Made by a program: the position numbers and the translations under genes | The notes under the pieces: model-generated | Databases searched by the model: none | What the model saw: the letters and a program-made list of their open reading frames with translations, nothing else | What the model was told of the DNA's origin: nothing | Shown: piece by piece, positions 9,001 to 12,682 of the stretch | Layout of the letters: the number at the start of each line of letters is the position of its first letter | Numbering within the stretch: the stretch's first letter is position 1 | Assembly (NCBI GenBank): GCA_949127685.1 | Contig: CASBPW010000036.1 | Coordinates: 1-12,682 of the forward strand | Source of the DNA: Candidatus Sivonenia alaskensis PMM_0068 | GTDB lineage: Bacteria; Cyanobacteriota; Cyanobacteriia; Gloeobacterales; PMM-0068 | Direction: 5' to 3' | DNA length: 12,682 nt

Positions 9001-9444
9001 GTAGACGATAAGATTCACGCTCGTTCTACAGGTCCTTACTCTCTGGTTACCCAACAGCCTCTGGGAGGAAAAGCCCAGCAAGGTGGTCAGCGTTTCGGAG
9101 AGATGGAAGTGTGGGCTTTGGAAGCGTTTGGAGCGGCCTACATCCTCCAAGAGCTACTCACTGTCAAGTCGGATGACATGATTGGCCGTAATGATGCCCT
9201 CAATGCCATCGTCAAGGGCAAAGCGATTCCTCGTCCTGGAATTCCTGAGTCTTTCAAGGTCCTAGTTCGTGAACTTCAGTCCCTGGGGCTGGATGTGTCT
9301 GTACATAAACTGGAAACAAAGAGCGATGGTTCTTCCAAGGATGTGGAGGTAGACCTGATGGCTGATGTTCTCAACCGTCGCGCGCCTTCTCGTCCTACCT
9401 ACGAGAACGTTACCGTTACGCGGGATGACTTTACGGACGAATAA
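6100..9444 (+). CDS. rpoB: DNA-directed RNA polymerase subunit beta
   Basis: The complete 1114-residue beta subunit starts at ATG 6100 behind AAGAGG with a 6-base spacer. The rifampicin region FGSSQLSQFMDQ to THKRRLSALGPGG (about residues 365-393) keeps Gln371, Asp374, His384 and Ser389, equivalent to E. coli Gln513, Asp516, His526 and Ser531, so no classical resistance substitution is seen. HPSHHGRICPIETPEGPN follows. GDKMAGRHGNKG (815-826) holds Lys817 and Lys825, equivalents of E. coli Lys1065 and Lys1073 near the active site, and VDIVLNPLGVPSRMN is intact. The C-terminal GGKAQQGGQRFGEMEVWALEA segment, which joins the clamp to beta-prime, is present. The protein lacks the two large insertions of enterobacterial beta, as usual in cyanobacteria. 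rpoC1 and rpoC2, normally directly downstream in cyanobacteria, are absent here, and a terminator closes the gene. Confidence 0.99.
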   Translation: MSKDTALAPVFMLPDLIEIQRESFRWFLEEGFIEELESFSPIEDYTGKLELHFLPRDYRVVEPKYDMEESKRRDTTYAVQLRLPARLINKETGEIKEQEVFLGEIPLMTDRGTFIINGAERVIVNQIVRSPGVYFKKEIDTNGRSAFNASLIPNRGAWLKFETDANDLVWVRIDKTRKLSALVLLKALGLSDGEILDSLRHPEYLQKTIEKEGNFTEDEALMELYRKLRPGEPPTVAGGQQLLESRFFDPKRYDLGKVGRYKINKKLRLNIPDTTRVLTPQDILGCIDYLINLEFDTGTVDDIDHLGNRRIRSVGELLQNQVRVGLNRLERIIRERMTVSDADQLTPASLVNPKPLVAAIKEFFGSSQLSQFMDQTNPLAELTHKRRLSALGPGGLTRERAGFAVRDIHPSHHGRICPIETPEGPNAGLIGSLATHARVNQYGFIESPYRKVVDGRVTSEVIYLTADEEDEFRVAPGDVPLHEDGTFAVSQIPSRYRQDFQVLPAEEVDYVAVSPIQIVSVATSLIPFLEHDDANRALMGANMQRQAVPLLSPERPLVGTGLEAQAARDSGMVIISDVTGEISYVSATEIRVREDVTGDERSYPLQKYQRSNQDTCLNQKPIAYEGDQVVKGQVIADGSATEGGELALGQNVLVAYMPWEGYNYEDAILISERLINEDVYTSIHIEKFEIEARQTKLGPEEITREIPNVGEDSLRNLDERGIIRVGAWCESGDILVGKVTPKGESDQPPEEKLLRAIFGEKARDVRDNSLRVPNGEKGRVVDVRVFTREQGDELPPGANMVVRVYIAQKRKIQVGDKMAGRHGNKGIISRILPKEDMPYMPDGTPVDIVLNPLGVPSRMNVGQVFETLLGWAGDILGTRFKLTPFDEMFGEEASRNLVHDRLMQAREKSGKPWVYCSDASVKISNDVRLQYVKPAVGKITLFDGRTGEPFDSPITVGRSYMLKLVHLVDDKIHARSTGPYSLVTQQPLGGKAQQGGQRFGEMEVWALEAFGAAYILQELLTVKSDDMIGRNDALNAIVKGKAIPRPGIPESFKVLVRELQSLGLDVSVHKLETKSDGSSKDVEVDLMADVLNRRAPSRPTYENVTVTRDDFTDE

Positions 9445-9466
9445 AGGCGTTTTTGAAGTGTTTGGA

Positions 9467-9495
9467 GGTCATCTGCCTGGTGCAGGTGGCCTTTT
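9467..9495 (+). terminator. Intrinsic terminator of rpoB
   Basis: GGTCATCTGC (9467-9476) pairs along all ten positions with GCAGGTGGCC (9482-9491), counting two G-U wobbles, around a 5-base loop, and is followed by TTTT (9492-9495). It begins 22 bases after the rpoB stop codon and lies before the end of the convergent Uma2 gene. The T-tract is short, but stem and position are convincing. Confidence 0.75.
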
Positions 9496-9532
9496 GCGCA
9501 TTTCCAAGCATGGTCGAATACTTCTTTTTCAC

Positions 9533-10111
9533 TCACGATCCGAAAATCCCCTCTAGACTCAGCACAAACCCAGGCAATACATCTTCACCAGAAACCTCAA
9601 TAGGCGAATGCAGAACTTCAATGCCTTTGCCAATCCGATAGATCTCAACGGTTCGGTCTTTAGGATTCAGGAGCCAGCCTAAGCGAACGCCATTGTCGAT
9701 GTATTCCTGCATTTTGTCTTGCAGGGGCTTGAGGCGGTCGCTTGCCGAACGCAGTTCAATCACAAAGTCAGGCGCGAGGGGCAAGAAACCTTCAGGATCT
9801 GGGTTAAGGGCAGTTAGCCTTTCTGATGCAACCCAAGCCGCATCAGGAGAGCGGATGGCACCGTTGGGTAGGATAAAGCCCGTTGAGGAGTCAAATAAGA
9901 CCCCCAGCCCTGTTTGGCGATTCCATAGCCCTAAGTCAAGGTTTAAGTTGGAATTCCGTCTGCCCGATTCCCATCCAGTTGGCGGCATTACAATGAGTTC
10001 TCCCTTAGCCGTCAGTTCGAGTCTAATGTCACGATTTTCTCGACACAGTTCACGAAACTGGTCGTAGGTCAGATGGGCAATTGAGTCTAAATTCAGCGTC
10101 AGGGCAGTCAT
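9533..10111 (-). CDS. Uma2-family (DUF820) PD-(D/E)XK nuclease-like protein
   Basis: The 192-residue protein starts at ATG 10111 with AAGG seven bases upstream. The family pattern is clear. It has an N-terminal helix (LTYDQFRELCRENRD), the PPTG turn and then a beta core. Candidate catalytic residues are Asp90 in SPDAAWV, Glu119 in PDFVIELRS and Lys133 in LQDKMQEYIDNG, followed by LGWLLNPKDRTVEIYR. These match the D-x(n)-E-x-K arrangement of restriction-endonuclease-like folds. Uma2 proteins are extremely multiplied in cyanobacteria, and their biological role is unsettled; association with mobile DNA has been suggested. The gene is convergent with rpoB and divergent from the mini-ORF at 10176. 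All candidate active-site residues are present, so it is probably not a pseudogene. No methyltransferase or antitoxin partner is visible. Confidence 0.93.
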   Translation of the reverse strand: MTALTLNLDSIAHLTYDQFRELCRENRDIRLELTAKGELIVMPPTGWESGRRNSNLNLDLGLWNRQTGLGVLFDSSTGFILPNGAIRSPDAAWVASERLTALNPDPEGFLPLAPDFVIELRSASDRLKPLQDKMQEYIDNGVRLGWLLNPKDRTVEIYRIGKGIEVLHSPIEVSGEDVLPGFVLSLEGIFGS

Positions 10112-10175
10112 AGAACAGCCTTGGAGTTTGGAATGCCGTTAGCCGTAGTTTAGCATTTGCACTGAAACGGCAGGC

Positions 10176-10259
10176 ATGAAACTGTCAGAGGATTGTCAAT
10201 GGGCCAAGCACTTAGCTCAACTTCTTCGAGAACAAGGCATTAGCCCCGATAATATTTGA
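10176..10259 (+). CDS. 27-residue mini-ORF, copy 1 of a repeated short peptide
   Basis: ATG 10176 opens a 27-codon frame ending at TGA 10259. The peptide ends with the core LAQLLREQGISPDNI. An AGG lies about five bases before the ATG, a short but usable spacing. The reason to take it seriously is a second, diverged copy at 11560-11628 whose peptide ends LALRLREQAIDPDNV and a stop. Many differences between the two fall at third codon positions, which suggests selection on the amino-acid sequence rather than a recent DNA duplication. It resembles a predicted amphipathic helix. I do not recognise the family: it could be a real small protein, or the preserved C-terminal tail of a larger lost gene. 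It lies between the divergent Uma2 gene and the secreted M20 gene. Confidence 0.4.
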   Translation: MKLSEDCQWAKHLAQLLREQGISPDNI

Positions 10260-10295
10260 TAGCTAGTCGTCCCTGAAAAAATCAATGGAATAGCA

Positions 10296-11552
10296 ATGAG
10301 AGTAAGGATTCCTTGGGTGACCGCGTGTTTGTTTGGTTTCATCTTGATAGTATTTTTTCTGCTGGGACAGTTCGATTTTGTTGTGGCAGCCCCCGATCCA
10401 GTACTTTATGACAAAGCCCAAACAGCACAACGTAGCTTTCTGAGAACCCTAAAAACCCTCGTCAACATTGATTCTGGAACGGGTTATCAAAATGGGCTGA
10501 CGAAGGTCGAAAACCTTGTGATTGAGCAACTTAAATCTGTCGGGGCAGACGTTAAAACCATGGAGGCAACGCCTAGTGCTGGAAGGATTATTCTTGCCTC
10601 GATTCAAGGAACGGGCAAAGGCAAGATTCTGCTCCTTGCCCACACCGACACTGTATTCAAGGAAGGAACAGCCGCTCAACGTCCATTCAAAGTTGCTGAT
10701 GGCAAAGCCTACGGTCCAGGAGTTATGGACGATAAAGGAGGAATTCTCTTAGGTTTCGAGGCGCTCAAAACTTTGAAAGAGCTGAACTTTAAGAACTTTG
10801 GAACGATTACCTTTTTGATTAATCCAGATGAAGAAAAAGGATCCTTCGGTTCACGCGAGTTAATCAAAGAAACTGCTAAAAAACATGATGTTGCTCTAGT
10901 GTTAGAATTCGGGTCGCCACAAGATAAGGTAACCTCCTGGCGCAAGGGAATCGGTTACTACGGATTTGAAGTAAAAGGTCGAGCAGCTCATGCGGGGGCT
11001 GAACCAGAAAAAGGCTGTAATGCCTTACTGGAGGCAGCCTATCAAACTCTGCAACTTCGAAACCTCGGTGATCCGAACAAACAAACAACTGTTAATTTTA
11101 CGGTTTTCCAGGCAGGGGACCGCCTGAATATGATTCCAGACCTGGCCAAGGTTCAGGCAGATGTGCGCGTACTGGACGCCCAAGAGTACATTCGCCTTGA
11201 ACGTGACTTTGCGCGCATATCACAAAACAAACTGTTGCCTTGCACTGAAATCAAGGTTTTCTCAGAACGAGGTCGTCCACCGTTTCCACCCAATCCCAAA
11301 ACCGATGCATTAGTTAAAAAAGCTCAAGCCATTTATCAAGAAATTGGTCTCAAGCTTGGAGTGGAGGGCAGTGGCGGTGGCACCGATGGGAACTACGCTG
11401 CCTCCGTTGGCACAACCACACTTGATGCGCTCGGACCTGTAGGTGGGGGTGCACATGGTCCAGATGAGTATATCGACTTAGAGCGCATTGCGCCTCGCCT
11501 TTATCTACTAACCAAGCTCTTAATGGATTTGGGAGCTTCAACCGAACGCTAG
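10296..11552 (+). CDS. Secreted M20-family metallopeptidase, glutamate carboxypeptidase (CPG2)-like
   Basis: The 418-residue protein begins with a signal peptide or membrane anchor: basic start, hydrophobic residues about 8-31, possible cleavage after VVAA. The mature domain has the CPG2-type ligand set. His116 and Asp118 are in LLLAHTDTVF, Asp145 in GPGVMDDKGG, the catalytic/ligand pair Glu179-Glu180 in NPDEEKGS, Glu204 in LVLEFGSP and His387 in GGAHGPDEYID. The dimerisation (lid) domain runs from about residue 216 to 328 and contains KGRAAHAGAEPEKG. CPG2-like enzymes are zinc exopeptidases that release C-terminal glutamate from folate analogues or act on other peptides and amides. Export suggests extracytoplasmic nutrient salvage, an inference. 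A GGA lies about 8 bases before ATG 10296. It belongs to a different M20 branch from the cytosolic enzyme at 2697-3944. No terminator is evident downstream. Confidence 0.93.
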   Translation: MRVRIPWVTACLFGFILIVFFLLGQFDFVVAAPDPVLYDKAQTAQRSFLRTLKTLVNIDSGTGYQNGLTKVENLVIEQLKSVGADVKTMEATPSAGRIILASIQGTGKGKILLLAHTDTVFKEGTAAQRPFKVADGKAYGPGVMDDKGGILLGFEALKTLKELNFKNFGTITFLINPDEEKGSFGSRELIKETAKKHDVALVLEFGSPQDKVTSWRKGIGYYGFEVKGRAAHAGAEPEKGCNALLEAAYQTLQLRNLGDPNKQTTVNFTVFQAGDRLNMIPDLAKVQADVRVLDAQEYIRLERDFARISQNKLLPCTEIKVFSERGRPPFPPNPKTDALVKKAQAIYQEIGLKLGVEGSGGGTDGNYAASVGTTTLDALGPVGGGAHGPDEYIDLERIAPRLYLLTKLLMDLGASTER

Positions 11553-11559
11553 AACTAGA

Positions 11560-11577
11560 AATTGTGAGAACTCACAA
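11560..11577. promoter_or_regulatory. lac-operator-like palindrome
   Basis: AATTGTGAGAACTCACAA contains the perfect inverted repeat TTGTGAG / CTCACAA with a 2-base centre (11562-11577). It closely resembles the symmetric form of the E. coli lac operator, so a LacI/GalR-type regulator site is conceivable. It can also fold as a 6-bp hairpin with a 4-base loop. It lies just after the M20 stop and no promoter is visible around it. Function is unproven and chance is possible. Confidence 0.25.
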
Positions 11578-11628
11578 CGCTTAGCCTTGAGACTAAGGGA
11601 GCAGGCCATCGACCCTGATAATGTTTAA
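11560..11628 (+). pseudogene. Startless second copy of the mini-ORF peptide
   Basis: The frame ending at TAA 11626-11628 encodes a peptide beginning NCENSQRLALRLREQ and ending AIDPDNV and a stop. From the shared Cys onward, 11 of 21 residues match the peptide at 10176-10259 (Cys, Leu, Ala, Leu, Arg, Glu, Gln, Ile, Pro, Asp, Asn). The frame reaches back to a stop at 11521-11523 inside the M20 gene without ATG, GTG or TTG before the conserved part, so it appears to have lost its own start. It begins within 10 bases of the M20 stop codon. Best read as a remnant. Confidence 0.4.
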
Positions 11629-11849
11629 GCCCAGCGGACGCCGGACAATAAATTTTTGCGCTGCTGTTCTTTCGGTCGCTCCTCTCCCTTCTGCTCAGGT
11701 GGATGCGCTGAAGAAGTGGGTGGAACTGGTGCGGATTCTTGAATTTTCTGGCTAGCAGGTTCTACCTTCACCCTTCTCGCCTGCGGCTGCCAGACACGGC
11801 CAAGCCCCTCGACAAAGCAAATGTTCAGCTTGCTGGGTGCCAGCTTCAC
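11625..11849 (-). CDS. Weak 74-residue ORF, probably non-functional
   Basis: A minus-strand frame from GTG 11849 to the stop at 11625 could encode a basic, Pro/Glu/Lys-rich peptide containing PPEQKGEERPKEQQRKN. I do not recognise it. There is no ribosome binding site, the GTG lies inside an interspersed repeat (11847-11864), and a competing plus-strand frame overlaps it. It could be the relic of a gene tail or simply chance; I list it because the 387-base stretch 11553-11939 otherwise holds no gene. Confidence 0.15.
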   Translation of the reverse strand: MKLAPSKLNICFVEGLGRVWQPQARRVKVEPASQKIQESAPVPPTSSAHPPEQKGEERPKEQQRKNLLSGVRWA

Positions 11850-11896
11850 GTGAGCTACGCTTACGGCTGCGCCTGCCGGACACGCTTACGGGGACC
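11781..11896. repeat. Cluster of short interspersed repeats
   Basis: An 18-base unit occurs at 11781-11798 (CTGCGGCTGCCAGACACG) and 11867-11884 (CTGCGCCTGCCGGACACG), matching at 16 of 18 positions. CGCTTACGG occurs at 11858-11866 and again at 11883-11891. CACGTGAGCTACGCTTAC (11847-11864) recurs with one change at 12357-12374 inside the 155-residue gene. GGGACC appears at 11891-11896 and again at 11902-11907. The block is richer in G+C than its surroundings and has no clear coding signal, which suits a degenerate repeat cluster such as those scattered through many cyanobacterial genomes. Confidence 0.55.
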
Positions 11897-11939
11897 GCTC
11901 AGGGACCACCCCCAGAACTGCACCAGGGGCCGTTGATAA

Positions 11940-12407
11940 CTACTGAAGGGTCGGAGCATCGTCTTCAGATAAACCTGCTTCCTCGAACATCTTCAGCGCT
12001 GGTCTAGCCTTCTCACGCGCTGCACGATATTCTTGCCTCAGCTTCACGTAATTGCCCAAACTATCTATTTGACTCAATAGTTGCTTGGCTTCTTCCTCCG
12101 TAATGTCTTCGTTAGAAAATAGCTTCTCAAGCAAAGGCTTAACATTAGCCACATCCCTGCGGCCTCTCTGTACACTCAACTTTAGAACGACAAGGGCCTT
12201 CACCTCGTCAATTGCCCGTTCAGATTCGCTCTTCTTCGATTGTCTAGGGGTACGCTTTTTCTTCTCAGACTCAACAGGCTCAAAGACATCCGCACCGAAA
12301 TCATTTTCTATTTCAGAGGCGGGAAGCTCTACATTCTCTAATGCCTTTTGGCCTAGCACGTGAGCTTCGCTTACAAGGACCTCTTTTTTTTCTTTAGCAG
12401 CAACCAT
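11940..12407 (-). CDS. Unrecognised charged, helical 155-residue protein
   Basis: I do not recognise this family. ATG 12407 is preceded by GGAG about ten bases upstream and by a good promoter, so expression is likely. The protein is highly charged and probably mostly helical. The first 60 residues are acidic and low in complexity, followed by the basic run EKKKRTPRQSKKSE (about residues 48-61). Next comes a predicted helical core (AIDEVKALVVLKLSVQRGRRD, then LLEKLFSNEDITEEEAKQLLSQID), and then LRQEYRAAREKARPALKMFEEAG. There is no membrane segment or signal peptide, and no Cys. The layout, with a disordered charged N-terminus and a helical C-terminus, could suit a nucleic-acid-binding or scaffold protein, but that is a guess. 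Residues 9-17 are encoded by an interspersed repeat also found at 11847-11896. No terminator is evident after it. Confidence 0.75.
   Translation of the reverse strand: MVAAKEKKEVLVSEAHVLGQKALENVELPASEIENDFGADVFEPVESEKKKRTPRQSKKSESERAIDEVKALVVLKLSVQRGRRDVANVKPLLEKLFSNEDITEEEAKQLLSQIDSLGNYVKLRQEYRAAREKARPALKMFEEAGLSEDDAPTLQ
12357..12381. repeat. Interspersed repeat copy inside the coding sequence of the 155-residue protein
   Basis: CACGTGAGCTTCGCTTAC (12357-12374) matches 11847-11864 at 17 of 18 positions, and CGCTTACAAGGACC (12368-12381) matches 11883-11896 at 12 of 14. The copy looks like the intergenic version with the 25 bases between its two CGCTTAC direct repeats removed. It encodes residues 9-17 (EVLVSEAHV) in frame. 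Confidence 0.55.
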
Positions 12408-12440
12408 TGATAAACTCCATGCAGTTAATATTCTCCAACA

Positions 12441-12469
12441 ATTATACCCAATAACAGTTAGATATCCAA
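12441..12469 (-). promoter_or_regulatory. Promoter of the 155-residue protein gene
   Basis: On the minus strand TATAAT (12446-12441) is a perfect -10 box, placed exactly 17 bases from TTGGAT (12469-12464), which has the TTG core of a -35 box. Transcription would begin near 12434, giving a leader of about 26 bases that contains the GGAG ribosome binding site. Spacing and -10 are excellent; the -35 is only half consensus. Confidence 0.6.
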
Positions 12470-12587
12470 TGCTTTAATGCGATTTCTTAAGACTAAGAAT
12501 AAGTGCTTTCAAGCATTGCTTTGCTTTCCTCTCTCTCCTGATATTTAAGTTGTTATTAGAGCCCGATAGACCCAACGGAATGAGACG

Positions 12588-12662
12588 ATGCCAAACAACA
12601 CCCCCCAGCGCACACAGCACCGGGAGCGATTAGAAGTCATCCCCTACCTCTGGCATCTCTAG
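12588..12662 (+). CDS. Short 24-residue ORF at right edge, possibly a truncated gene
   Basis: ATG 12588, preceded by GGAATGAG, opens 24 codons for MPNNTPQRTQHRERLEVIPY plus four residues, ending at TAG 12660-12662. The stop lies in the first unit of a perfect 9-base tandem duplication. The basic, polar start resembles the beginning of a longer protein cut short, but I recognise no family and the window ends 20 bases later. Low confidence. Confidence 0.2.
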   Translation: MPNNTPQRTQHRERLEVIPYLWHL

Positions 12663-12671
12663 CATCTCTAG
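12654..12671. repeat. Perfect tandem duplication of a 9-base unit
   Basis: CATCTCTAG occurs twice in immediate tandem (12654-12662 and 12663-12671). Each unit contributes an in-frame TAG to the short ORF at 12588. Typical replication slippage product. Confidence 0.7.
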
Positions 12672-12682
12672 ACTATCCCCAC

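Noticed and set aside
11739..11936. Plus-strand 65-codon frame with Arg-rich translation
   Set aside because: Runs through the repeat cluster, no ribosome binding site, composition unlike a protein.
11553..11939. Search for a CRISPR array or mobile element in the repeat-bearing gap
   Set aside because: Repeats are short, irregularly spaced and imperfect, with no spacer pattern, transposase or terminal inverted repeats.
1..12682. tRNA or rRNA genes
   Set aside because: No cloverleaf pattern or rRNA-like conserved stretch was recognised in the intergenic regions on either strand.

Overview
The window looks like a cyanobacterial chromosome segment. RpoB is the short form (1114 residues, without the large lineage-specific insertions of enterobacterial beta). 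The HemE sequence is cyanobacterial in style, an HtrA/Deg protease and a Uma2-family protein are present, and base composition is moderate. GTG and TTG starts appear several times. An Acaryochloris- or Leptolyngbya-like filiation is possible, but I cannot settle it from the sequence alone.

Layout, left to right. Positions 1-713 (minus) hold the N-terminal 237 residues of a periplasmic or thylakoid-lumen HtrA-type serine protease; its active-site serine lies beyond the left edge. A divergent plus-strand gene (813-1541) encodes a small proteasome-fold (Ntn-hydrolase-like) protein. It converges on a lone DppB/OppB-type ABC permease (1595-2572, minus), which is followed upstream by a cytosolic M20D amidohydrolase (2697-3944, minus). 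A roughly 340-base divergent gap leads to a stand-alone receiver-domain response regulator (4286-4720, plus) and then to hemE (4867-5901, plus). A 198-base leader with overlapping inverted repeats precedes rpoB (6100-9444, plus), which ends in a good intrinsic terminator (9467-9495). The usual cyanobacterial partners rpoC1 and rpoC2 do not follow.

From 9500 onward the region looks accessory: a convergent Uma2-family gene (9533-10111, minus), a 27-codon mini-ORF (10176-10259), and a secreted M20/CPG2-like metallopeptidase (10296-11552). Next come a startless second copy of the mini-ORF peptide, a repeat-rich stretch with little coding potential (about 11630-11939), an unrecognised charged 155-residue protein with a clear promoter and ribosome binding site (11940-12407, minus), and a short possibly truncated ORF at the right edge.

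The genes do not form one pathway. HemE (tetrapyrrole synthesis) and RpoB (transcription) are housekeeping; HtrA, the Ntn protein and the two M20 enzymes concern protein or peptide/amide turnover; the permease would import peptides or similar solutes. The most noteworthy points are the uncoupling of rpoB from rpoC1/C2, the start-codon choice that would expose a proteasome-like Thr1, the paired short-peptide repeats flanking the secreted M20 gene, and an interspersed repeat shared between an intergenic region and the coding sequence of the 155-residue protein.
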